From assembly GCA_900239685.1 (NCBI GenBank), contig OENT01000304.1, forward strand, positions 1 to 64,000: a DNA stretch of 64,000 bases, written 5' to 3'. The DNA is from Rotaria macrura (Eukaryota; Rotifera; Eurotatoria; Philodinida; Philodinidae). Below are positions 38,801 to 49,789 of the stretch, piece by piece. Position 1 is the first letter of the stretch; each line of letters opens with the position of its first letter. The notes under the pieces were generated by a model. It was given only the letters and a program-made list of their open reading frames with translations. It had not been told where the DNA came from and did no database searches. The position numbers and the translations under genes are program-made.

Positions 38801-39738
38801 ACAGACCAGAACGGTATTTCACTTATTAAATCCAAACAGTTGAGATTTGAAATTTCAAGTGTTATAGAATTTTTTTACTGACATATTTATTAAAAATGAC
38901 AAATCTTTTCCCTCTTAACATTCTAAAGATATCGTTATTCGGAGTTGAAAAACTATCTGCGCATTACCAGCGTTTTCCATGTGTATTCATTCGAGTTCAG
39001 AATACTTTTAGAGGTGTCGATCATTTATTGTCTTGAATACTTTTTCATTTCTCGAATAAAAAGCTAATAACTATGCATGACTTTTATTCGTTTGAAGGAA
39101 AAAGACAATTTTTTTCAAGTATTTATAAAATAATATTGCTTTGGATGTAGTCCGTGGCGTAAGCCGAACTTTTTTTTTCATTTAAATTATGAAGTCAATC
39201 TTTCAAACACAAAAGTTTTCTATTAAGAAAATTTTCGGCAGATCATAGACACAACTTTATGTCATAAAATGTTTTAAATAAGTCAACGAGAGGAAGGAAG
39301 CTTCACTTTTATAATAAAATGCAACAATGAATAACAGACGGCAATCAACCTAATACTTACAATGCACCACATTAACAATTAACTAACATGTCTGTTTGTA
39401 TTTTATTTTAGGCATACTCTAAAGTAAAACTCTAGGATACTAATTTTTTAATATATTCATATAACCAATCGAATATAGCACGTATACAATAAAAAAAAGA
39501 ACATAATAATTGTTTATTGCTTGCTGCTACACATGATAAAGATATATGACTTGAATGCTTTGCTTTAGGAATATGCTTGTTTAGTTTTTGCTATTACTGT
39601 ATCATTCATTTTAGGAAGATGATATACATATTGATATTATTTCTATGTTCATTTACTTTTAGGTTTCAATCAATGATAGACTCAGTTAAACGAGAATTAC
39701 ATACAGCCAAAGTTCAACTGTCGACTAAAAGCTCATGA
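26821..39738 (+). CDS. Long coiled-coil protein, possibly centrosomal or ciliary
   Basis: The ATG at 26821 starts MSSSSKRQLPNGNF (exon 26821-26904); the stop TGA is at 39736-39738 after KRELHTAKVQLSTKSS. At least eighteen exons can be traced, nearly all helical with heptads. Examples are RRLQDIEREIKRDKDQQQQG (about 28630), SQLLNTRRQLEESEMNKT (28900), EMVTFKKELEKSERQREQL (33900), AKLQRDLALALEKLEEMTQE (34140), WKAKVKKLEKDVDRHK (34370) and LSAYRQRLSQMDKEKQNI (36130). There is no motor, kinase or membrane segment. The charged continuous coiled coil with the WKAKVKKLE block recalls centrosome or ciliary rootlet proteins (CEP128, rootletin), but coiled coils align easily by chance and I do not assign a family. 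Introns are mixed: many under 80 bases, others of 1 to 4.5 kb that carry transposons and repeats. AATAAA at 39973-39978 is a plausible poly(A) signal. One undetermined base sits in an intron at 28228. Confidence 0.75.
29936..29943. repeat. Left target-site duplication of the hAT element
   Basis: GCGCATAA here matches GCACATAA at 30709-30716 with one mismatch; 8 bases is the hAT hallmark length. Confidence 0.8.
29944..30708. mobile_element. Non-autonomous hAT-type element (765 bp) with 8-bp target duplication
   Basis: The left end TAGAGATGTGCAGGGT pairs with the right end, which is the complement of CAGAGATGCGCAGGGT. This form is typical of hAT terminal repeats. It is flanked by GCGCATAA (29936-29943) and GCACATAA (30709-30716), an 8-base target duplication with one mismatch. 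The uninterrupted sequence survives in the other arm of the surrounding fold-back element (GCGCATAAGACC), which confirms insertion after that element formed. Inside are GGGTA arrays near both ends and no transposase, so an autonomous partner would have had to move it. Confidence 0.88.
29956..30059. repeat. GGGTA-rich array with G-quadruplex motif and small hairpin
   Basis: The stretch 29956-29990 contains a short hairpin (ACCCTACCCT, GAA, AGGGTAGGGT). At 30007-30025 the plus strand has four G runs separated by two bases each (GGGTAGGGTAGGGGCAGGG), a canonical quadruplex motif. Further GGGTA copies occur at 30585-30680. The plus strand is also the sense strand of the host gene, so the intron RNA would carry the G runs. 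Confidence 0.85.
30709..30716. repeat. Right target-site duplication of the hAT element
   Basis: GCACATAA is the right copy of the 8-base duplication described for the left side. It is followed directly by the resumed fold-back arm (GACCACGAATCGACCC). Confidence 0.8.
31452..31539. repeat. Loop at the centre of the fold-back element
   Basis: About 90 bases of single-copy sequence between the two arms. The arm ends next to it read GGTCTCTCAAA and TTTGAGAGACC. Confidence 0.7.
35266..35750 (+). repeat. Dispersed intronic repeat, copy A
   Basis: Shares long blocks with 38430-38928 in the same orientation, for example GATTGAAGTTGACTTCTCGA, ATGTCCGAAGTGATATTTCC and ACATATTTATTAAA. The copies differ by scattered changes and indels. 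It has no ORF and no clear terminal repeats, so it may be a degenerate transposon or an ancient intron duplication. Confidence 0.8.
38430..38928 (+). repeat. Dispersed intronic repeat, copy B
   Basis: Second copy of the element at 35266-35750, in a later intron of the same coiled-coil gene and in direct orientation. Similarity fades near TTCTAAAG on the right and near the ACAGCTAAAACG block on the left. Confidence 0.8.
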
Positions 39739-39972
39739 AAAATGAATCTCTTGTTTTCTTTTTCAATATCCATTATCAACATCGTCCTTTGAGTGTTTTT
39801 CTTTTCGATAGCAATAACTTTATACGTTTTCTTTTTATTATTAATATTTCTTAGTTGTAGTGTATTTAGTTTCGCTTTCTATTTACTTTAGGATATTACC
39901 GTTTATTCGAATATATATATATATATACTCATCTGATGTGCTGTTTTATCTCAAAGATCATTTTTTTTTGAA

Positions 39973-39978
39973 ATAAAA
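39973..39978 (+). terminator. Likely poly(A) signal of the coiled-coil gene
   Basis: AATAAA lies 235 bases after the stop codon, inside a T-rich context. No earlier hexamer of this form stands out. Confidence 0.45.
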
Positions 39979-42696
39979 CTTTTGTGAATTTGTTTAAAAC
40001 AACGAATTAATGTCGATGCTATAAGTGTCTCTTCACAATGAACAAAAGCATCGTTGAAACTTAAGAAAGTCTAAGTGACGGTGTATCATTTGAAATACTA
40101 TTGGACAATGTGAACATTTTTACGTAAAATGACAAGAAATAAGCTACAAAAGTCAAATACGTGTAAACAGTGAAATTTCATTTATATACAGATGTTGGTG
40201 AGAGTATGGATGTCAATTGAGCTTTTCTAAATTAGACAAAGCATTGTTGTCATGTTGAGTACCATCAATGCAGGCGGTGAATGATAGTTTATGAATATGT
40301 CTCTTTTCACACATTCACATAATTTTTGTTCTCGTTTCGTAACCTTCATTAAACATCAATCCTTGTCCAGACATTGATATTATGTTCCGCATTAAAAACA
40401 AATCGTTCATTATTGATGCAGAAATGACTGTGAGATTCAAAAGCTTCAATTTTTTTTATAAACCTCGATGTGATACCATTACAACTAAAAATCTTATTTT
40501 CATTAGATAAATGGGCAACAATTGGAAGCAAACTTCATGATATCGAAGATAGAATTGATTTCAACATGAAGCCTTGCTGTCTCGACTGAAATGCAATCAA
40601 ACTTTTTCTTGAATGTCTTCGAATGGCAATTCATTAACATGCATCGGAATTATTAGGAATCATAAAGCGACTGTTTCAGTTTCTATTCTTGAGATCTTCT
40701 TATTTCAATACAACAATGCATTATCGTACCTACTTTCATCAAGAATCGAGTTCAACTATATGGATCAATCAATTACTCGAACAAGTTTTCAAAAACAAAA
40801 CGATTCCTGTAATAATTTCGAACTTCGTTCTCTGGTTAATGAAAACTCATGTCGTTTCAAGGATAGATTTTATCTTCATTTTAACATGTTCGTACGAAAT
40901 GAAAAAATTAATACAAAAAGAAAACTACTATATTATATTCAATTGGAGTAGATTTCTTATATAAATGAATAAGATGATCGAAGACGAAAAAGCTTTTTGA
41001 TACTCTTTTATCTTGCTCGTTTATGTCGCAGTAAAATAAATAATTTGGATATGATGATGAGTAAAATTAAACAAACAAAGATATTGATGGTTATCAACAG
41101 TGTGAGCATATGAATAACGCATTCACAATAACAAATACGCTTCGAAATAGTATGAATCTATCATTGAAGCAAACGAAGAACAACCATTGAGTTAAATAAG
41201 CCGAAAATCCAAAGTATATGTGTCAATAGTTATATCAATACATGATATTTATTTATTTTCACATTTCACCTTGAGATACAAAAATCAACTTGCTTGTCAA
41301 ACGTGATGAAATCAAGAAAGACAAAAATCAAGAACAAAAGATTCGATGAGAAACAATTTTTTTTCGAGTGTGAATGATAGACGTCGAAATTGTATCTACA
41401 TTATAGATACATACACTATGATTTAATATGAAAAAATCTTTTAGTGATGAATGTCGATATTGATCCATGCATTCCAATCTCTGACCTTGAGCAGTATCAT
41501 GAAAAATAACTTCATCATTGAAGCCTATGCTATTAGACAAGATTTCAATGGTTTACTCTTATCTCTGTTGCTGACTAGACGTTTGATGAATTCGAAAACA
41601 AAAAATGGGGGTTTCTCAAGCTAACACATATTTTTCAGTCGATCTTTTGTTACATCACAGTGTTTTATTTTTCATATTTGTTACCGTAAATATAGACATC
41701 TTTGACTTATTACTTGGTTATCATCTAGTCATAGTTTTCAAATGAATTAAATCTAATGACACAATTTCTATTTTCGTTTAGAGATAGATATTACTATAAA
41801 TCTTGTTCAAGAATGTGTTTCTTCTTGCAACTGTATCCAATTTTCAGTTATCTCAATGTTTATGAGTGTAGGAGAGTCGGTTGATCAGCAAACTATTGAT
41901 ATGTAAATTTCATGTCAATGAATGTGACACATTCTTTGTATGCATTGTATTATAACGGCTGTTATTTCTCCACAATAAAGGGGATAATTCGAAAGTATAC
42001 AAGAATCTTTACAAGCAATTATTAGTGAACTGAATCGTAACTTTTAGGAATCATTCTTGGGTAGATAATAGTTATAAATCTTCATCATATAATAGTTAAT
42101 AATTTTGACGTAATTTGACAAGACGAGAGGAGATGAAACATTTACATCGAATACACAACTGTACGTTTTCAATGTTTGTCTCTAAAGATCGCAAATTATT
42201 AATGTTTTTTTGCTAGTTTACGTTCCAATCTGTCCAATTATTAATACAAGCTTAAATTATTGGCATAAGTTACAAGATATTCAATGAAATTTCATATATA
42301 CTGTACTATGAATGATTTTATTACGGTTTATTAAATCATTGATAGTAAAGTGTTTTACTTTCAAAAAATAAACGATCGTTAACAAATATTCTAATGAGTC
42401 AATCGAAAACAATCAGATGTTTCAGTAAATTAAGTTTCTATTGAGACTTCTATTTTTCTCTTGCCAACAGTTATATTGACACTCAATCGATTACCTACAT
42501 CCACAAATTATAATCATATATGCAAGCCTCGATCGAATCAAATAAATTGAGAAAAACGTGTAATGAAGAAAAACAAAGATTTATTAAGAAATTGACATGT
42601 ATATATATATATACCTGCCATGGAAGAAAGATGTTGATTGATATCATAAAACGTTCACAATTCACTGTTTCTCATATCTTCTTAAAATTGCGGAGA
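39979..42696. other. Intergenic region with a duplicated tract, no supported gene
   Basis: Open frames at 40613-40951 and 40689-40964 lie within a segment (about 40600-40830) that is repeated, diverged, at 45938-46170. Their translations resemble each other only through the shared DNA, and neither looks like a conserved protein. A TA run sits at about 42600-42614, just before the Ly6-like gene. Confidence 0.5.
40600..40830 (+). repeat. Diverged duplicated segment, copy 1
   Basis: Shared blocks with copy 2 include CATCGGAATTAT.AGGAAT, ATTCTTG.GATCTTCTT, ATCGA.TT.AACTA and AC.AGTTTTCAA. The frames 40613-40951 and 46014-46208 share IEFNYM and TSFQ words, so it could be a decayed gene pair. Confidence 0.7.
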
Positions 42697-43233
42697 ATGG
42701 ATGCATATTTTAATATTATCTATGTCGTTGGATTGCTCTTATTTATTACAAGTAAGTCTACATTATGATTTACCATTGAAACAAATGATATTTATATCTT
42801 ATTATTAACTATAGATATAGGCAATGTCTCAACTCTACAATGTTATCATTGTACAAAGTGTAAAGAACCATATGACATGCCTGAAGCGGATCTTAAAACT
42901 ACAAATGATACTTATTGTTGGGTGAGTCAAATCTATTTTTATTCATGGTATAGAATGTTTTGGAAAAACAATCTTCATATCTAGAAAACGACATGGTCTG
43001 CTGTAGGAGTACATTGCAATGATCGTGGTTCAGGAGTCAAATTCTCGGATGGACTCTCATGTGCCAATAGTGACAGTTGTCAAAAAGGAAATATTGCTGG
43101 CAACATATTCAAAGTTACACGTTGCTGTTGTTCAGGTGACCGATGTAATGTCGCTACATTGAATGGCCCATATGGGATAACAGTGCTTATTTCAACGAGT
43201 ATTTTGTTCATGTTCGTAATCTTGGTTCATTGA
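42697..43233 (+). CDS. Ly6/uPAR-type three-finger protein, probably GPI-anchored
   Basis: Three exons (start ATG 42697; introns near 42751-42815 and 42920-42984) give a secreted protein. The N-terminus MDAYFNIIYVVGLLLFITSN is a signal peptide. The mature part starts TLQCYHCTKCKEPYDM and is Cys-rich, with TYCW, VHCNDRGSG, LSCANSDSCQKG and the ending VTRCCCSGDRCN, the diagnostic CC..D.CN of Ly6/uPAR domains. It closes with a hydrophobic tail (GITVLISTSILFMFVILVH), as in a GPI-attachment signal. The protein would sit outside the plasma membrane; the ligand is unknown. AATAAA at 43292-43297 follows the stop by about 60 bases. The ATG used is the one directly before the signal peptide; an upstream in-frame ATG at 42520 would put a poorly fitting extension before it. 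Confidence 0.85.
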
Positions 43234-43291
43234 TTCAAGTGTCAGCTATTTTTAAACTTTGAAAATTATAATTTACTTGGATTGATTCGAC

Positions 43292-43297
43292 AATAAA
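43292..43297 (+). terminator. Poly(A) signal of the Ly6-like gene
   Basis: AATAAA in CAATAAAATT, 58 bases after the TGA stop, in an AT-rich 3' UTR. Confidence 0.6.
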
Positions 43298-45937
43298 ATT
43301 TCATATGATATTCAAATAGCTAAATTAAAAATTCCACATAAGAAATAGTTGATCATAAGAATTTTTTCAATGATTTTATTCATGGAGTTTCTTTCTGGGA
43401 ATGATAACTGAATTATATACTGGAGAAATTCAGTAGAAATCTGATGTCAAGTGAGACATCATAGTGTTTTCAATTCAGAAGTATTTTTTTTGTTGTTGCA
43501 TGATTATATTTTTCCAACACAAAGAGGGTAACTATACTGCTGTCTAGATAGAAAGAGGACTTGTACATAAACTTCGAATGTTTCATTTCGGGTGTACGTA
43601 TTTTATGACGCATTTTTCATTTCATTGACTGGGCGTGATCTACTGATTAAAGACAATGGATGATAAAAAACACGATTGTTTCTTTCTTGTGTATGTAAAA
43701 AAAAACAAAGAAGTGAAATAGATCGTACTCTACCGTGTAAATTGATGAATCAGCGATGACTGTTCAATTGTTTCGGTATAACCATGAGACTACTAATTAG
43801 TAAGCAGTGGAAAGAGTATAATAAAGATTCTCCCGATGAATCATTGGCTGTACTTGACATAGAAAAAAAGTGTTATTATTATTCCATACCTAAATACATG
43901 AGAATAATCTCATTTTACACAGAGGAACGAATAGAAAGAACCTTTGGTAATTTATTAGAGACGTGACATTGGTCAACTATATATTTTTCTTTACTTTTTA
44001 TTTTCAAAGAAAGTTTTTTTTTAATTTGTAATTATAATATGATTGCGATTTCTAATACAATGCTAATATTTATGAATAATTTAGTGCTCTTAATTTATCT
44101 CAAACAATAGACGGATCACCTGGATAGACTCGATTTAAATTAGATGGAAAATATTCTAGCTCGGAATAATACGTGAAATAGAAATCAGAAGATAAAACCA
44201 TGATCTTCCAGTCAACCAGTTTTTCACATCTCGATATTTATTTTTATCAAATATCTGACAACTGTTAAAACCTCTGCATTCAATGTTTATCCATCGTTCC
44301 CATGAACATCTTAGTTAAGATTGATTTCATCAGAAATATAGAAGACTAGAAGATATTCATGATTGGCATTCATATCTCAAATTTCTCAATCGTAGACGGA
44401 CAAGCGCAGTATTTCTTTGTCTAGCTATTTTGATGATGTGAGTATCGAATGTCATATGGTATTGAGTTTTATCTTAATCGAATCGACTCTATTCTTCACG
44501 ATTATCAACAGTGATTTTTACTCAAGTCAATTCATGCAGAAGAATAAATAAGACCTTCGAAAATGATGGATTCTCTTATGGATTGGCATAAGACAGCGTT
44601 CAGTTTCGTTGTCAATTATAATCAATAATTCAAACTTTCATAGTCGATTATGCTATAGAATATTCATATTTAACAATGAAATATGTTTCACTCTAGATAA
44701 GTTGAAAACAACTATTCAAAAATTTGACTCATTAGCACTTATTATGAATCATCGAATATTTCAAGATTCTCGAATAGGAACATACAATATTGAGATAAAC
44801 CGTGCGTATACAGAATTACTCAATCACAAGAGTACAAGGTACATGTATTCATAAAAGAAAAATTGCTATTTACACAGAGCAACCATGAATCATTTGCGAT
44901 GATCAAATTGAGTATGACAGCATTCACAATAAGACATGAAATAAAAACCATGTTTCTTCTTTTGTATTATTGAAACATAAATTTTTATTACTTTTCATGA
45001 TTTAATTTTATAGAAGATTTACAGAATTAGATATATTCTCGTAATAAAACTTCTTTAGTTGACTCTATTTAAGATTTCGAAAAGATTAAACAATATATCA
45101 ACATAAAATTTAATGTGTTGGTCGAAATCAAATGTAAATTTTATCCATTTTAAAAATTTTCACTAGCTTCTTCTATATACTTATGCGCATATCAATAGAA
45201 ATAGATTTTATGATTTTATCACTTGACACGACTGAATCAACAACCTTCACTAAAAGTGCAATCTACATAAATACGTGTGTGCATCAATATTCACAGTTAA
45301 TTGTCGGGTTATATTTTTAGAAATAAACATTCAAATTTGTACATTATCGTTTTTCCAACATTCTAATCATTACCCGAAGACTGTGAATAGATCTAGAACT
45401 TATATATGCTTAATCTCAATTGAATGAAGAGCGGAAAATAATAAAAGAACTCAGAAGGAACATTGACAGTACTTGAATAGTCTTAATACAATCTATTTAT
45501 GATTTAATAACAGCACAGTAGGGGCAATATTACTGATTAACATTGTCATGAGGAAAATTCAAATATATGTCTATGTAAAAGATGAATATCCCGATGAAAT
45601 AAGAGATCTTTCGATAAATTTGTCTCGCTCGAATGGTTTTATTTAAGTACCAGCATTTGAAATATAATCAGTGTGGTTTATTACGAGCATAAAAATTGAA
45701 TGACTACACAAGATCTTTTGTATTTACCATGTGCAAAATAAAGTCAATTCTAGAACAAGAATACAGTCCTTTTGTCAAAACTTCAGTTCCGTAAAATCAC
45801 TGCTCTAGTTGAATATTTTATTCATAGAATAAAGAAAATCTAAATCAGATAGAATTGAATGATTTCAACAATGATCAAAAATAGTCATTAACCGATAGAG
45901 TATCTATCTTCGCATGAATCTTGAACGTCAATGTATG
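43298..45937. other. Intergenic region, no supported gene
   Basis: AT-rich. Frames such as 43784-43966 and 44609-44854 are short, have no start context, splice partners or family motifs, and are probably chance. Confidence 0.5.
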
Positions 45938-46170
45938 TATCTTTCTTTAAACTTCATCCGATGAAAGTTGATCAGTATACATCGGAATTATCAGGAATGA
46001 AAGAGCAACGTCTTTGTTTTTATTCTTGCGATCTTCTTCGTTCAATATCAACAATACGTTCTCTGATCTAATTTCATCATGGATCGAATTTAACTACATG
46101 TATCAATTACTTTCACCGACTAGTTTTCAAGAAAATACACAACAATTCTTAAACAATTCGACAAGTAAAA
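45938..46170 (+). repeat. Diverged duplicated segment, copy 2
   Basis: Partner of 40600-40830, direct orientation, about 5.3 kb away. The two copies flank the Ly6-like gene. Divergence is high, so the duplication is old. Confidence 0.65.
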
Positions 46171-47592
46171 TTGAATCGACGAACAATACTTTTGACGGGT
46201 ATGAATAAATATCTATCAATCTAAAATCGTTTGTTTTCTTGTTCAGTTTCGAATATTGATCGAATTGCTGTGGAAAAATATATGGTAGTTAATTCGGTTG
46301 ATGATGTACATGAAATGCTGATATGCAATCAGATTGCGATGCCTTGTTTTTCATTGCGAATATTTAATAGACAAAGATGAAGTACGAAGAAAGAATGAGA
46401 ATAATTTTAGAAAGATTCGTTACCAAGAAAATAAATGAAATCTAACAGGCAAAACTTGAGTAAATTTTGATGACTGTAATTCACAAATACTTTACAAGTA
46501 CTAATCCACTACCAAAGACATGGTCGATTAAGTGATTGCAAAAGGAAATGCATGATTCGAACGTCGTCACCTTGACAATGATTCGCCAATCGAAAAAGTA
46601 ATTGATAAAAAATGTTTCATTCTTTGTAAAAAAAATCTATTTTGATATTCATTAACTAAAGATTTATATTATCTTTTCTTTCTAATTTCATATGTCACTA
46701 TGAGATGAATAGTATGTAATAAACAATGACATGTATTAGAACATCAAATGAAGGATATTCATCTTTACTAAAAAAAAGACCCTCTTCATAATATTTAGAA
46801 GAAATAAAACATGTCGTTATGTTTTTGTGTCACATCGATATAGCTATGATTCGCAAAATGGAGAGAAAAGGAGCGAACAATTTTGTTCCCATTGAACCGT
46901 GACCAGTACACACAAGCTATTTGCATATTGTTTTTTGTTTATGATATGTATCATGCGTCCGAGACAAATCGTTTGTCTAGTTTCGTTCTATGAAAAACTG
47001 TTCGTTCTTTTTTGGTTGAAGAAGAATAATATTTTTATTGAATTTGACTGAGAACTATTACTAATCTCGTTTCGAATCTAAGGATTATTCTCTTTGAAAT
47101 ACTCGAGTTAAAACATCTTTTTTTTTGTATAGTAACCGTAAAAAATGAGAACGCAACGAGTTAAATGCATTGTAAAGTTTTTTTTCTTTTGATTTCTTTG
47201 TTCTTCTAGAGTACCTTTTCTTCTGTAATTCTTTTTTCTGTTACCTCTGTCCCGTCATCTTACATTCATGCTTTCCAATCATATTGTGTTTTTTCTTTGC
47301 TTCAAAACATATACGACAATAGTCTATTACTCAAATTCATTTTTATTTGACGTTAATAAATGACACGAACTACTTACATTACAAGCTGATGTCTAAATCA
47401 TGATAGATAGAAGTACTTTAATTAGTTTCAATTGCATATTTAGTTTTCAATCGAAGTTGTCGTCGATTTCACTTTTCTGTCGAGTCCATAACGAAGCCGA
47501 TGACTAATCCTTGTTGTTTTTCTTTTTTGTTCAATTCTTACTTATCTATCGTATTCTTTTAGAATTCGATTACTCTATATCTTATTAATAAA
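46171..47592. other. Intergenic region upstream of the small membrane protein gene
   Basis: Contains T-rich tracts (about 47110-47250) and no supported coding sequence. The promoter of the downstream gene should be in its right part; no element is identified. Confidence 0.45.
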
Positions 47593-48005
47593 ATGTATTC
47601 AATTATATTACTTTCCATGATGTTTTTACTATTTGATATGATATCAGCTGGTACTGTTCAAAACAGTGGAATTATTGTTGGTTCGAGTATTGGTGGGTTT
47701 TTTGCTTTGGTAAGTGAAAAATTTTTAGAAAAGAACTGATCGTATTCATATTTAAGCACGATTATCTTGGAAATATTTAGATGATTTTTATACTTGATTG
47801 TATCGCTATTTTTGAATTACTAACATCTAGTGGTTACGGTATGTGTTCGAAATTGATTTGGATTTTAATTATCATCTTTTTCCCTGTTGGAGGTATGAAT
47901 TTTTACGTTTCTTGCTGATGTTTTATGTTATGTTTTATTTCTTTTTAAGGATTAATACTGTATTGGTGTTGTGCCCGACGTCGTATTGTTGATCAAACTC
48001 TTTGA
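47593..48005 (+). CDS. 94-residue membrane protein resembling the PLDc_N family
   Basis: Three exons (47593-47709, 47781-47892, 47950-48005; introns of 71 and 57 bases with GT..AG ends) give exactly 94 codons plus stop. The N-terminus MYSIILLSMMFLLFDMISA is a signal peptide or membrane segment. A Gly/Ser/Ile-rich stretch follows (IIVGSSIGGFFAL), then MIFILDCIAIFELLTS, and finally KLIWILIIIFFPVGG with LILYWCCARRR. The W-ILI..F.P.GG..Y pattern with a basic tail is what the phospholipase D N-terminal (PLDc_N) membrane motif looks like in small proteins of many organisms. There is no catalytic HKD motif, so no phospholipase activity should be inferred. Function unknown. AATAAA at 48184-48189 is the likely poly(A) signal. 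Confidence 0.7.
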
Positions 48006-48183
48006 GAACTCAAGAATGAATGATATATAGGGACAATATGAAGAATAAGGAAAAATAAAAATACTTCTATTGATTGTATCAGAGAGATTAATCTTGTTAA
48101 CGTATTGAATGAAACTTATTGACTTTATACTTTTATAAAAAGTATTCTTGTCTAAAACATTTTTTTTCTCCGATAATTTTATC

Positions 48184-48189
48184 AAATAA
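48184..48189 (+). terminator. Poly(A) signal of the small membrane protein gene
   Basis: AATAAA in TCAAATAAAACC, about 180 bases after the stop codon. Confidence 0.45.
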
Positions 48190-49789
48190 AACCTTGTTAA
48201 TCTTTAAGTAAATATGTTTTTCTTTTCTTCAGAGTTAAATGATAAAGATATGACTTTTAACCAAGACTAAATGTTATTGTGTTGTACGAGTTCATAGAAT
48301 ATGCTTGGTTTTCCGCAGGTTTTCATTTTATTATACTGTCCAGTTGGATGATATATTTCATAAATCTAAACAATAAGAATTTATATGAAATCATCAGAAA
48401 ATTTTCATAAACAAATCTGCTGCTTGAAAAAGATGAAAACCATGTAAACTATTGAAATTGAAATATTTCATTTCTTTACTTTACTTTCTTTCAATCTCGA
48501 AATGAAATTTATAGTCAATACGGATTAAAACAACCAATAACAGTTTATTCTTGTCTGTGGTCACTTGCTTTTCTCGTTCATATTTACGAGCGTATTCGAT
48601 ATAAAGTTTTTGTTTTGCTTTTACAAATAGCAAGAATCTTTCTGGTGAATATCCTGTTATTGTCTATATTAATTAATATTCAACATTGGATACTATTCTG
48701 ACAACATGTTGAGATTTGAAAAATATTCTAAAACTCGAACTTTGCACCGAAAATGATACAAATTAATAGGTTTCTCTTTAATCAGAATCTTGTGGTTCAT
48801 GAACATGGTCAACCTATATACATATAGTTAAAATGACAAATTTTTAGAATGAATGATAGAAATACTAAAGATTGCTGTTTGAATATTCATCTTTCATATT
48901 TCAAGTGATTTGATGCGATGTAATATATTGTATTTTGTTGTGTTGTTATAATGCAATACTCATATGAATATGAAGTTTCAATAGACGTACATTGCTTTGC
49001 TTCTTCAGTAAAGGAACTAAGAAAATATGTAATTATTGTTATTAATTTAATCAGCCAATTCTAATAAAGCAAATAAATAAATTGATAACGAGATGAACAT
49101 ATTTGTAAACCTATTTGATTTATATTGATATAATTAGGAGAAAAGATGTATTTGTTAAATTTGATTTTTATCTTTAGTTTCATTATCTTTTCCAATAGAT
49201 TTGATAGCTATGTTCAAATAAAAGAATTCACTACTAATATTTAACTATACAAGTTTTGTTTTATTAAAAATTGAACCCGTTGATTTTCATCTCTTTTTTT
49301 CTATTTGAGATACTTTTGTTTAGTATAAATTTGTTTATGAATACAGTGACATAATAGGCTGAATGTTTCTTTTAACTAAACGTACTAGTTCTTTTCTATC
49401 GATATGATACATATGAAATGATGTTTTATTCGAACTCAATAAACTATAGTATGTCTATACATATGATCGAAGAGTAAAACAGACGTAATTTTCATTATAA
49501 ATATGTATATTTATGATATAGTGATTAACTTATGATATGTACATTCAGTATAGAACTACAATAACTTAACAAATATTTAGTACATGCAGTTCTATCAGTG
49601 TTGAAAATCGATCTATCTTTTTCATATATTAGTAAAAACAAAGAAGAAAAAACAACAACGATAAACTTTTCTTAATGCGAAACGATAGATGGACGAAATT
49701 GGAATCTTTTCGTACAGAAACATTCGTATAAAAATCTTTTTATTTCTCTATGACTGAACCCATAACTTTATTTTGATTAAATGGGTATT
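48190..49789. other. AT-rich intergenic region, nothing recognised
   Basis: 1.6 kb between the small membrane protein gene and the minus-strand orphan gene. No ORF with family features, no clear repeats or transposon ends. Confidence 0.5.
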
